Below, piece after piece: positions 1 through 64,000 of a stretch of 64,000 bases of DNA. Position 1 is the stretch's first letter; each line of letters opens with the position of its first letter. The stretch is from Stictocephala bisonia (taxonomy: Eukaryota; Arthropoda; Insecta; Hemiptera; Membracidae). The DNA lies in contig JAQJVL010000525.1 in assembly GCA_035578905.1 (NCBI GenBank), forward strand, positions 541,001-605,000. Direction: 5' to 3'. The notes beneath the pieces were generated by a model. That model had not been told where the DNA came from and ran no database searches. It saw nothing but the letters and a program-made list of their open reading frames with translations. Position numbers and translations under genes: made by a program.

Positions 1-52462
<52,462 letters not shown>

Positions 52463-52898
52463 CATTGACTTCCACTCTAACTCAGCCAGCACAAACATCT
52501 AGGGCTTGTAGACAGAGCAGTTTTCTATTATTAATTCAAGTGTATTTACACTTAATCTTTTCTAGGAGTGTTGTACGCCAAATTTGAAATATTTAAGTCA
52601 AAGAAATATTTTTGGCTGTGTATTGTTTCCAATATGTTCCTCTTTTTAAGTAATAACGCTTTCTCTAAACTTGCTTCTGTTACTCCTTGGTGGAACAATG
52701 TTTGTTACAAACAAAAAAGATGTTAAGAATATGAAGGTATGTGAATAAGTTATTATTCCCATTTGTTGGTTATGAATTTGTCATTACTGTTACGTTTAAT
52801 GAATTTAAGAAGTAAATGTATGATTATGGATGGATCACTAATATATACTAATCATTGAGGACACTATTATCACATAATAATATCAATATGAATAATTA

Positions 52899-53921
52899 CA
52901 GTAGAATCTTGTGTATTCGAAGTTAGCATCTTGGATAATCTAAAACAATAAGTCGCTATGTTTTGGATTTTGCATCTTAATCCAATTTCAGTGAAAACTA
53001 AAAAAAAAAAAAAAAAAAATAGTGTTATGTGTAAAACAATTTTAAGTGATCATTTTTAACTCTGTATTTAATTTAAATGGACCATTTAAATAAAATTATC
53101 AATATTTTAATTTCCAGAAATTTGCATATTACTAAGTCAGAAAGTAAGTTCATATTTTAGATATAAGTTATAATTTAACTATCTCTAGATCTATGGCGTC
53201 AAAGTTTGTACCTTTTTTAGCATTTTTATTAAATTCTTGTCAATTGCCTCTGTTCCTGTTGAACAATGCATTTCAAATTGTTTTCCTTGATCTGCAATGC
53301 AAGCTCCATGCCTGATTTGTAAATCTGAACTTCAATTTGATGTAAATGCTCATTAATTTTGTGTTCAAAATCAAGTACATAGCTTAAGCCTTAGATTTAG
53401 GGTTAATCATTTAAAAGAATTTTACAAAGCTTGTAAATCATTCATCTTCTAAAAAACGCACTTGATTAAAAACCAGTAAACTTTTTCACTATAAATGAAT
53501 TTCCCTGAAGGAATTGCCTCTGTAATCATTTTCTGCTAAAACTGAAACTGTAAGAAAAACAATTATTGATTTTTACTTATGAAATAAATTTTTGAATTAA
53601 TTTTTGAACAATTAATTGTTATCACTTGTGTTAAAAAGATTGTACACAATAACAGTGAGCCTGTCTAGTCTGTGTCTTGTATTTTTTTAAAGGATTGTCT
53701 AATTTATATAACTATTTAATTTATATTGTATTATACTTATTTTATTTGTAAACATTTTGTACAAATGGCAAATATACATGTCATTTTAGTTTGTATAGTT
53801 GTGGTGCGATACATCAAAGTAAGAGTACACTTATGTTTGTATAAAGTGGATATCTTCACTCATTACCTTCTAATCTGTTTTTATAGATATTTAATAAGAA
53901 AAAATACTGCGGATTCTACTG
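52899..53921. mobile_element. Tigger-like non-autonomous element
   Basis: CAGTAGAATC at the left and GATTCTACTG at the right are exact inverted ends, each flanked by TA. They resemble the CAGTAGAGTC end at 51249. A minus-strand stretch near 53190-53400 reads VLDFEHKINEHLHQIEVQIY and on through NNLKCIVQQE with stops at each side, which could be a transposase C-terminal fragment. The inverted ends are only 10 bases, so the boundary is moderately supported. Confidence 0.55.
53000..53020 (+). repeat. Poly-A tract
   Basis: About 20 A inside the Tigger-like element. Confidence 0.6.
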
Positions 53922-55919
53922 TAATTTTTAAAAACCAATTTGTTAGTTAACCATATGATTGTATTTTTATCTTTCATTTTATTTGTAAATTAATATCTGT
54001 ATATTTTTATTTCTGTAATTGTCAAGTTATTTATAATGTGAATATTTATTCGACCCTAGACAATATTTAATTAAAAGGCCTGTTGTTTATTAATATACAC
54101 TTACAACATCAGCTTTGTTTAAAATTATCAAAAACTGCCAGATTGTGTATTGATGCATGCAGTTTAGTTGTATCTGCTACTTAACACCAAATTATCCAGA
54201 CCACCTGGTTTGGACAAAACCTGGGAAACTGCTAATGTTTTCATTAAATAATTTGTAGTTATGTTTCCTATGCTTTAAGAAAGTACAAAATGTTCAACAA
54301 ATGTTGATATCAATTTCTTTGTTTCAATAACAAATAAAATGTCTTGCAAAAAATATATTCTTTAATACCCATAATTTTCTATAAGTTTTATTTTGGTAAT
54401 TTTACAGCCAATTGTGTAAATTTCACATGCTGAAATAGGCAAAAATGTTGGACACTGACCTTTACTTGTGTCCTGCATATTTCTTTTAATTTGTAAATGT
54501 TATATTATTTCTCTTATATAAATTCTTCTCATAAAGAAGGGATAAGTTTTTGTTGACTCCAAATATTTCAATGCATTCTGATTACAAAATATCACCAGTA
54601 TTCTTATTTTATGTGTATATACTTTTCTTAGTCATCTCTTTACTGCAAAGAATTTTTATCACAGCTCATTTTACAGTAGGTTATAATCAATTTGCATAGT
54701 GCTCATTTTGAATAGCTGTATGTATGTTGGTTCTGTTTCCTCGTATGTTCAGGTAATACATTATATAAAGTTGCCGTTCCTTCTTTTACATTTTTAGAGC
54801 CTCTTCATATTCTGCCTTAGAAATGTTAGGTCATATTTGCTCTAAATCTTCAAGACTTACAGATTCTGTGTAGTCATTATAGTTTTGTTAATATTTGCTT
54901 TCATCTTTAAATCTTTCATAAACTCTGGCGCCCTTATTTGCTTAATGATGAAGAAAAATATGTTTGGTTTTAACTTTAGTTGTAGTGTAAATTTGATACC
55001 AACTTTAATAACTCAAGGTTTTATTGACTTTCACTGTATCTAAGGTGTTTGTTTAAAATAAAATGTGGTAAAGAATGGTGGAAAGGCTTATTTTTAACAT
55101 TAAATGGAGAGTGGAGTGAGGTCCATCTAACATCAAATAAACTAAGGTGGTCCTATATAAAGCTGTGTGTTTTCAGTTCGTAGAGGACTGTCTATGACTT
55201 CTATTAGATCGATGGTCTTGAGTGAGTTGAATTGGGAAGCTGTCAAATTTTTGTGAGTGGTATTAGAATTAAAAAATGTTGTATTGTCAGGGTGGATACT
55301 CGCCGGGAAAATCGGGAATTATGCTTGAATTTTTATCGTACTTGAAAAAGCCTGGAATTATGCTTGAATTTGTTCAGAAACACTAAATGTGATTGAAAAA
55401 TTTTAAGTAATAACGTATTGCAGGCCTATATTCAGCTGTAAAATAATTGATTACTATTTTATGTGAAGTAAGTATGGTCACGTCGTAAATACATTCATTC
55501 ATGACCGTCAGCTGTAATAGGTGGGTAGAACGCGAAACGGTTTAACTAAGCTAACATTTGTTAACCGATGACCGATATCTGCGAAACTCCTGGCTGTGTC
55601 GCAGTTAGCGAGTGACGCAGCGTTACTATTACTTGTGGCGAAGAGAGATTGTTTCTGTTCTTAAAAAAACTGTTTTATTCGGTGACTGGTCCTTAAACTT
55701 CTAGGAAAGCGTTACGATCCATTTTGGGCATTTAGTTATCATCTCACAGTAAAAATAATATTTATTGCAATTTATAGACAAGCCTATGGTACTTTTTCCA
55801 CACATAGGTCCATTTTTTTGTCTCACGATAAGTTTACTTCCTTAATAACCACAGGTCTAAAAATAACGGTTCATAAAATTCTGAGGTGGTAACTAATCCT
55901 GCTTTTTTAAACAAATCGT

Positions 55920-56130
55920 TCCATTCCCGGCTACATGTAACTGTTTTACGTATTCCTAACCCTAACCTCCACGAAAACTGTTGCCGTGCTAACGTCCAGT
56001 TTGTTTCGTAAATTCCGATTTCGCCTTCTCGGGCTAGCTAGTGTGGTTGTTTATTTCGTTTTGGTTTCTTTCATAACAAAGGAAAACTTCAACATAAAAT
56101 CCAGTTTTACATAGCGTTTGGATATAAGGT
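55920..56130 (+). other. Possible non-coding 5' exon, weak
   Basis: A stretch richer in CpG than its surroundings ends TTGGATATAAG and is followed by GTAAGATAC, a fair splice donor. It could be a first exon of an unseen downstream gene. There is no TATA box, coding sequence or transcript support. Confidence 0.2.
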
Positions 56131-56439
56131 AAGATACAAGATTTTACTTTTTTAACCAAGTTAGGCTAATAATATTTATAAAGCTATCATATATGTTCAT
56201 TGTTTAAACTTGAAGCAACTTTTAAAGTTTTTAGCTATGAATAACTTTAAGAGTAACATGATTACGCCTTACTTTCAGGTTTATGCCATAAGTGATTGAT
56301 TTTTAATTAGTTCATAATGACTTTGTCGTCAATGCATATAAACTACATGTTAATTTTTATTCTGACAATAAAGAAAATTGATTATTCTAATTATTATTTT
56401 ATGCTTTAGTTGTTTAAATAATGTGATCACTAATTTATA

Positions 56440-57000
56440 GGGAAGGGCCCACCTTAAACAAACGGTGCTGCTTGGGATATGGAAGTTAACGGGATGAGTG
56501 TTTCTATTATAGTTGCACGGAACAACATCTGTTCTTAGTAAGTTGGAATTTGTTTGTTGACGAGTCAGTTGTCGTTAACGGTATCAGTTGCGAACCCGTG
56601 CTCTATCGACAGAGGAGGATAGTTTGTTTCACCACTTATCAGTAGGTGCTCAGAGATTGGACGCAGGGAGATCCAACACAGACTCTCCAGTTGGTCTACT
56701 GGTTATCACACAATGGTTCATCGAAGTGACTACAGTATTCTCAATCTTCTGGCTCAACATCAGGATCATCAATATCTTGTTTGAGATCACCATCACCACC
56801 GAGAAAAGCCTGTCATACTTAGGGCACATGCAACGTCAAGGATCGTAAGTTTGAATCCAGTTGTGAATGGTACTTTTTCTGTGCAACTTATAGGCACTGG
56901 TCTGTGGGGAAGGGCCCACCTTAAACAAACGGTGCTGCTTGGGATATGGAAGTTAACGGGATGAGTGTTTCTATTATAGTTGCACGGAACAACATCTGTT
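56440..57000 (+). repeat. Two identical 94-bp direct repeats
   Basis: 56440-56533 and 56907-57000 are identical over 94 bases, from GGGAAGGGCCCACC to AACAACATCTGTT, 467 bases apart. The sequence between them has an 86-codon frame (56588-56848) with no family resemblance. Confidence 0.9.
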
Positions 57001-57098
57001 GTGCAACATTTTACTATATTAGTGGAGGGCACAGGTTTTTTAATTCTTTGAACTGGCTGTAATATTTTAGTTGAATAGGGCTTTAATACAATTTTTTA

Positions 57099-57323
57099 GT
57101 AGGCAGTTATAGTTTAATATCTGCTAAATAGTGGACACACTAATGTGATAGTTTAGTAGGCAATCATAGTTAAATAGCTTCTAAATAGTGTACACACTAA
57201 TGTGATAGTTTAGTAGGCAATCATAGTTAAATAGCTTCTAAACAGTGTACACACTAATGTGATAGTTTAGTAGGCAATCATAGTTAAATAGCTGCTAAAT
57301 AGTGTACACACTAATGTGATTGA
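57099..57323 (+). repeat. 57-bp tandem repeat, four copies
   Basis: Units start with GTAGGC at 57099, 57156, 57213 and 57270 and contain TAAATAG, GTACACACTAATGTGAT and AGTTTA. The first unit is the most diverged (CAGTTATAGTTTAATATC). Confidence 0.93.
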
Positions 57324-57619
57324 TGTCTATCCAACCTATTAAGGTTAGAGAGCAATTAGTGGTACTCTCATGGCAACTTCATTTCCTTGGCTCTTTGAGC
57401 TTCATATCTCCACCAGATATAAGATATCACTAGGCACTACTTAAAGAAATCAATAAAATCTTGAATTATTTTCAAGATATTATTTCACAGGATCTCCTAT
57501 ATCAGAATGGTTTATTAAACTCTCGACACCTACCTTCAAGTACAACTTTCTAGCTGAGCAGATCAAATTTCTCATCCAATACTAGCTGAGGCAAATCGAA
57601 ATAAGTTCTTTATTAACAG

Positions 57620-57880
57620 TCAATGATACCTAGGTGGGATGAACCTCCCTCGTAGGGAATGGACACTGTTGAATCGGTTCCAAACTGGCTAATCACATGT
57701 AACTACTGGAAGTATAAATGGGGATTGATACTAGATCAGTCATGTGATTATGTGGATCTATCCAAACAATAGATCACATAGTTTCAGAGTGCCCCCCTGT
57801 GCTCTTTATGGGGGATTAAACAGAATCAGTGAGGCAGGTCTTAAATGGCTTGAGACTAAATTATCTCTTTATTCATTTAA
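57620..57880 (+). pseudogene. Non-LTR retrotransposon C-terminal remnant
   Basis: Across three frames it reads LPRREWTLLNRFQTG, then CNYWKYKWGLI, then QTIDHIVSECP, then LYGGLNRISEAGLKWLETKL. The order LNRFxTG, CNYWxxKWG, (x)xDHIVxxCP matches the C-terminal cysteine-bearing tail found after the RT domain in many insect non-LTR elements. Frameshifts and stops separate the pieces. Confidence 0.7.
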
Positions 57881-60589
57881 CAAATTCTATTTACATAATA
57901 ATGTTATACAAAGACTGTTAATATTGAGTAATAATTGTAGATTTTGTTATGTTATGTTATATTATTTTCTAGTAATAAGTATTTTCAATTTTATGTATTA
58001 TGTTAACACCATTTACTGTATTACTGTACATAATAAATAATGATTTTTGATGGATTGGACTTAGCTTTGTGACAGGAGATCACTTTATATTTTTATTCTT
58101 CTGAGTGTATTAGGACATATAAATAACTGATATAGGGCAAGTAAATATGTATAAATTAAAATATTAATAAGACCTGAAGAATATTTTGACTCATAAGTGT
58201 TAAAGGGGAGTCTATATTGAGAATGTGGGGTTGATGTGTACTTGATGACAGGTTGATACACTTGAGATAAGGGTTCTCAACCAAAGATGTATTGTTGAAT
58301 TAGGATTCATGGAGGCGTTTTCTTAGTAATATGTTTTTGTAGGGTATTGTTTGAAATATTTATAACGTATAATGGTATCATCATTATTATGCACAGTGGT
58401 TTAGTAACCTTGAATAATAAAAAGAAATAATTACATTATTAAACTGCAGGCTGAAGCAAAGTAAACGATTCAAGATCAGGGATTTTTGAATGATGATTTA
58501 TTTTTAAGGTGTGTACTTTAATCCCAATGAAACGTTACTGAGTCATTACATTATTGGTGCATTCATTCATAAATGTGATCAAAGCCTCCATCTTGTGCAT
58601 ATTTCTCAGGTTAATATATCACCTGGAAGAACCACTGAATATTTGCACACCATATATACCTAAATTTCACAACTTTATTTAGGTAAGTAAATGTTGTTAT
58701 ATGTCCTTAAAAAATACTACCTTGTAAATGTACTAATGGCGTAACGGATAAATATAATTTTTCAATATATATAAATTTGAATCTGTTAGAGTAAAATACT
58801 TGTATGATTCATATGCGAGTCATAAGGAAGTAAAGTTGTTTTGTGCATTATGCAATAGAATAAGTATTTTATCCTATGTATTTGATTGTTTTATATTATC
58901 TTTTATATGTATTTTTTCAGTCTACTCTATAAATATATATTATCTATTCTAATTAATATTTTATTTTAGAGATTACTGAAAAATGGGTAACAGCCTCACC
59001 TTTTACCTGATGCAGCAGACAAGCTTCTGCAGAGAAATATTTCAGAAAATGAACTGTTATAAAGGTGAAGACCTGAATATCAAGAACTTTATGACACTTA
59101 GAAATCTGTGGTAAACCAACGTCATTAATGAATTTTAATGTAAACATTGAAAATGCTCTGCTTAAATCAGGCAAAGACAAAAACAAAAAAGAGAAATATG
59201 ATCCATAGCAGATTCTTCCCCACAAATTAAACCAAAAAAAGAAATCCAAATATATACCTTCACCTGGTGGAAGATGTCAAGTTCGACAATACTGATCATT
59301 GGCTGATTCCAACAGAAAACTTGCATAAAGTTTACTGAATATTCCGACAAGTAACATAGTTATGCACGGATTATTATAATTAAAACAAATTTTTGTTTCA
59401 GATTTAATATGTGCTTTTTTAACCTGATTTTATAATTTTTAAATAAAGTACCATTTAGAAACAGCTTGCAATTATTTACCCATCCCTAATTCCTAATGAT
59501 GCACTTTCTAGACATAATGATGACTAGAAAGGTCATACTAAAACACGTACAAAATATATTCTCATAGATATGTAGAACTTGTGTCTTAATTGTCCTAAAA
59601 AGTAGCCAACAAAATAACAATTATTTCTGGGCAAAGTTTAAGTGTAATACAGAAATTTACACACTGTCTTTACATACTTTGGTAACTATTTCTGAGTCTT
59701 TACTGCATTTTAGAATATGAATATGTACAAATCTATAAATAAAAAAGTTAATCTGTGCTCAAGGTGGCTGTTCAACGCTAGGAAGTGGATAGCACCAGAG
59801 AATCTTATATTAGCTGATGTATAATATGTTAAATCAGACATAAATATTACCAGATCTTATTTGTTTACAATTTGTAACAGGTGTTGTTTTAATTGTTGTA
59901 TTTATTGATATCTATTTTCAGTGTATGTTTATCTTTGGTATTAAAATGGTTCTTGTTAAAACTCGGTAGTTTTTAATATTTATATAGTAGCAATGCAATT
60001 CTATATATATTGCAATGGGCCAAAGCATGCTTTTCTGTTTCAGCTGTACGGTTTGTGTTTATTATTATAATGGTTTATAGTGAACACTGTAAGATTATTA
60101 AAGGCCCATTCTAGTAGGCGATTAGTTGATATCTGAGTTTTCAAATGTAAAATCGTCAAGAACGAATTTTTGAAGTTTCATTTATTTAAGTGTGAAAAAA
60201 GTATAAAAATAGTCAATTTTTTACAAGAAGCATCTATTAAATTACACTTCATATTACATTACGATCATTGAAATAGAAACCCATGTTTTTAGCATTTTAC
60301 GCAGAGTGTGTAATACCATTCCATCGAACTTTGGGAAGTTGTTGAATGTACTCCTGAACCAGTTTCTGGCATGGTTTTATTCACATTAAACCCAAGGGCT
60401 CCATCCCAGTGGCCTTCAAAGTTATAATGGTAATCTAAAGGAGTTATTTTAATTTTTTTACTAATAATAAGCTGTTAAAAAAAGAAACAAAAACTTTAAA
60501 TAGGCTAAGTAATGCTTATTGAAGTTTAACATATAAATTCATAAAAATCAAACCATTACTATTATATCTTTTTCTCATGGCAAAGCACA

Positions 60590-61071
60590 GGTAAAATACT
60601 ATATACATAATACTATGTATACATAAAATACTATGTACATAACATAAATCATACAAAGTCAAATCATCTTTATTTACATATACATAGAGTACAGTATTGT
60701 GCTTGAGTTCTTTGAAGGCGTCCCTGCAAGTATCCCGTACACTCAGGCCCTTAAGTGTCCTTACAGCTCTTTTTTGTATTATCAAAATTCTTTGAAGGAG
60801 TGTGGCACTAGTTCCTATAGACTATCAGCCCATACCTCAGATGTGATTCAAAAAGTGAATAGTATGCTGTCACGGCTGTTTTTATGTTGCTTATCTGTTT
60901 AATTCTTCGTATAAGAAAAATGCCCAAATTAAGTTTTTTGCGGATCTGTTCTAGATGAGGTTCCCATGTGAGGTTATCATCATATTTACTAGATTTGACT
61001 GTAGTAATTTCTGGGAGCCCTTGGTGGTGGTACAAAACAATTATTACATAGATTTGACCACAAACGAACAT
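60590..61071 (-). pseudogene. LINE reverse transcriptase C-terminal fragment
   Basis: The minus strand reads TWEPHLEQIRKKLNLGIFLI, RRIKQISNIKTAVTAYYSLF, ESHLRYGLIVYRN, stop. After a shift it reads RILIIQKRAVRTLKGLSVRD and TCRDAFKEL. This aligns by pattern with FHAHIDIVCSR... and RLQKKAVRVIHGLDYRESCK of the LINE at 39851-42748, the region after the RT fingers. It is 5' truncated and diverged. Confidence 0.8.
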
Positions 61072-62399
61072 TTTGTGTCAGAAGCAATAAATATTAAAAT
61101 AAATTGCCTAGGCTAAACCAAGAGGCCCATATTTAGGAATCGTAAGCCTGCATACCAAACAACTTTGTTCCTCCCCTCTCAGTTGGTACTCAGTTGGCTG
61201 GTGCCAACCTCTACAACAACTTTGAATACAAACATAAAGGTGCAAGACAAGATTACATGTAGTTTTTGTTAACAAATAATCTTAAATTATATTGTAATGG
61301 TGTTTCTTTAAAATAGTGTTTCCCTAGTTCAAAACGCTGCATCATTAGAAATGAAACTTGAAATTGTAAAATATGTTCAACCTTATTAATTTTCAAGACA
61401 TGTTGTTTATTTGATATTTTATACATGTTTACAATCGGTTCATTTAACTTATCTCTATAGCTAACAATAATCGAAAGTTATAATTACTAAACTATTTAAT
61501 ATATAATGTACAAAGATTTTCTTATAATATTTGGTAATTTACAAAAATACAATAAACATTTAAAAAAATTTAATAATATAAATAATTTATATTTAATATT
61601 CATATTTTGTTACCACCATGTATGGGATTAATAATTGTGTGGTTTATTTTATTTACTTATATAAGGGGTTTTTATTTATTTTTTTTAGCTTAGCAAGTAA
61701 ACTGTTATAATTTAAAACATAACTGTCAACAATGACGCTTAACAGTGAAAAGTGTAAACTAACCCTGTTGAATTTTAAAAATGTTCCTTTGTCTTAGGAG
61801 TAAGCTTAATGAACATGTTTCTTCTGGTTTGTATGTGAGTCATTAATTATTTTGTAAAAAAGCTAGCTTGTTAGTTAATATATCTGACTCAATATACATG
61901 CCGTCTACTTGCAAATTCCTAATGACCTTGACTTAACCCAGAGTAGTTGTTCGTATTCTTGCTCACTCTTCTTAAACAGAGAATGACTTTTGTGTGAACT
62001 TAAACAGTTAGTTATATTTATACATTTTAAACACTATATAAATTTTTGTACATGTTTTTCAACCAACATTGAATTCAAAATTTGCAAAAATTCTGAGTTA
62101 CTACTTTTACATCATTCCTATTTATTACTATATTTTAATATTTATGGTGAAACTCAGGACTAAGAATGAATAATATACTCAATTGTTATAATATCCTTTA
62201 AATCTATAACAAAGTTCTGTTGCTGACTTCAATTTTGTAGTATGTTCAAGATACAATCAAACCTGGACATAAAACTATACACTGCTAAATTTTTTGTTCT
62301 ATTTCAAAATACATATGGTCACATGTATTTTCAGTGGTATACGTACTTATGTCCAAAGGGTAGGTGAAGTTAAAAAGTTATAGATCATCTTAATTTACC

Positions 62400-62575
62400 A
62401 GGCGAAGTTAGGGTAGAGTAGCCTTGTCCTTTAAGACTTAACCTGGGGATTAACAGCTTTACGTGACTTCCGAACCACGAGAGCGGCAGGGGTAAAAACT
62501 GTTGGTGGTCACACCAGGAGTTGAACCTGGACTGGCTGTGTGGCAAGTCACCACCTTGACGCCTTAGCTTCGAAT
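62400..62575 (-). repeat. tRNA-derived SINE
   Basis: On the minus strand CCAGGTTCAACTCCTGG (62514-62530) makes a perfect five-base-pair T-arm with a good B box (GGTTCAACTCC). AAGGCGTCAAGGTGG upstream stands in for an A box. A body follows toward 62400, including TAAAGCTGTTAATCCCC. The acceptor stem is not preserved, so it is not a working tRNA gene. Confidence 0.6.
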
Positions 62576-64000
62576 GTACAGAGGTTGTTGGCCATGTTGG
62601 TTTTAATCCTATAAGAACAATGTTATTTTCGAACCCATATTTTTCGTTACTTATGGACCAAAAGTTGTGTATGAGGTATCATTTTAAACGTTATCATATT
62701 GCGCATTGGATTTGCTTTTGATATTATGAATACAAACGCCGAGTTTTGAAAATTGGCGAAAAAAAACTTCAAACTAAAAAATTTGATATAATTTTTTTCA
62801 TAATAATATAATTTGCAATGCATTATAACGTGCAAAATCATTCTTGATCGAATGCAATTTGTTTGATAAAAAATTCTGTTTAAAATAATAGTTTAGTTTG
62901 GAAACATGTGTTGGACACACATTGTATATTTTTTAACTGGAAAAATGGGTTGAAGTCCTAATAACTGTGTTATATCTTGTCTGTGGGTTTCTTCAAGTAA
63001 AACTACTGCTTGTACTCTGACCACTGCTCAGAGCTCTCTCACTTGTGTGCCCAGGGTTTTAAAAATCTATTAATTACCATTTATAGTCTACATATCTTAA
63101 AAATATAAAAGATGGTTGTTTTTATTAATTGATACCCTCTATATATGAACGATTTGTTATTGTATTATTAATTTTTGTGGGGGAGTGGGGATGAGCACTG
63201 AGTTGCAACTTGTTTAGATCGGCTCTGCGAAGTCACACTTAGTGTTGCAGGATGAAGCAGAGTGATTTGCATGGCATTCATAATTATTGTGACATTGTGT
63301 TATTGCGCACTACTGTGAGTGTTAAAGTGGAGATTTTAAAGTGGTATCACGATAAAACTGTTATCAATTAATTGCTGGAGCGTATCTAGGCTATTATCAG
63401 AAGACCCCACGAAAGAGCTAGCGGTCTTAACTGGCGACAGGTCGGACAATGATAATTATCTGCAGATGACGAACTCCTCATTATACTGAACAGACCACAT
63501 AAACACTGGCAATATTTAGCAATAAAACTTATTACAAATTTTGAATTGAATAGCCCATTGAATGTACGTGGGCAAAAAAAAAAATCACATCTCAAGAAAA
63601 AGATTAATTGTTATAGTGATGTAGACACAGAGCACAGAATAAGAACACTGCTCTTATTCTGTGAATGTAGAAAAAGTACTTGAATGCATTCATAAAAGTA
63701 AAATCTCGAGAGAAATGAATGCATTTAAATGGATTAGAACAAATTTCTCACCTTAAAATTCTAATAGTTTACAAGTTTTAGAAGAGATTTGCAAGAATAT
63801 TCATTTTTTAGTCGGCAGTTCAGTTTCCAGACTGGTCATCAATGTTGCTAAACTCGGTCAAGGATGGGTAAAAGATGTGAAACTGGCCTTAGGACCATAA
63901 GGAAAAGAAGGATTTCGTAACAAAATGAAGGCAAGGCGAGATGTGAAGATTTAGACCTTGGATTCATTATTTTTATTATTTCTTCCTGAGATGCTGATCA

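Larger units (their letters stand above)
52463..64000. other. Downstream of AdSS stop: 3' UTR and intergenic
   Basis: No further gene is recognised. Identified items are the Tigger-like element (52899-53921), a possible 5' exon (about 55920-56130), the repeats near 56440-57323, two RT remnants (57620-57880, 60590-61071) and a SINE (62400-62575). 53930-55280, 58000-60500, 61080-62400 and 62600-64000 are AT-rich DNA with nothing recognised. Confidence 0.6.

Noticed and set aside
56588..56848. 86-codon frame between the 94-bp repeats
   Set aside because: No domain or codon evidence; an LTR-element interpretation lacked a primer-binding site or gag/pol motifs.
58953..59350. Hydrophobic frames of 98 and 62 codons on the minus strand
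   Set aside because: No family resemblance and AT-driven composition; not supported as genes.
62495..62575. tRNA gene on the minus strand
   Set aside because: The T-arm is perfect but the other arms are not, and a SINE body follows.

Overview
The window looks like AT-rich intronic DNA from a large, transposon-laden invertebrate genome. An insect is most likely, judging by the mix of mariner, piggyBac, hAT, Tigger-like and Jockey/CR1-type elements, but the species cannot be named from sequence alone. No bacterial-style operon, rRNA or credible functional tRNA gene is visible.

The only host gene I can reconstruct with confidence is adenylosuccinate synthetase (IMP + L-aspartate + GTP, the committed step to AMP) on the + strand. 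Nine exons between 2534 and 52462 join without a frame error into 389 residues ending in TGA. They start at the GGNNAGHTV motif, so the N-terminal exon(s) with the GDEGKGK loop lie upstream of base 1. All nine splice junctions inside the window are canonical GT/AG with matching phases. Introns range from about 0.4 to about 11 kb. A further possible short exon (48457-48540, a 28-residue membrane-anchor-like start) sits in one intron and is unassigned.

Nearly everything else is mobile or repetitive DNA in the introns and downstream of the gene. 4.5-20 kb: minisatellites, a MITE, tRNA-like SINE heads and piggyBac-type (TTAA) deletion derivatives. 24-29 kb: two more piggyBac-like derivatives, an A/T-only block, a minisatellite and an internally deleted mariner with intact ends. 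33.7-43.1 kb: a 9.3-kb hAT-type element (16-bp inverted ends, exact 8-bp target duplication TTACATAC) that carries two non-LTR retrotransposons in opposite orientations. One is heavily decayed; the other is broken by a single in-frame stop. 43.1-52 kb: a fold-back element, a decayed Myb/SANT-like gene, a second hAT-like end, a 971-bp near-perfect palindrome and a decayed Tigger/jerky-like transposase.

Downstream of the AdSS stop (52463-64000) there is a Tigger-like TA-flanked element, a 57-bp tandem array, two identical 94-bp repeats, two non-LTR RT remnants and a SINE, with no recognisable gene. The elements show nested and successive insertion while the gene kept an intact reading frame.
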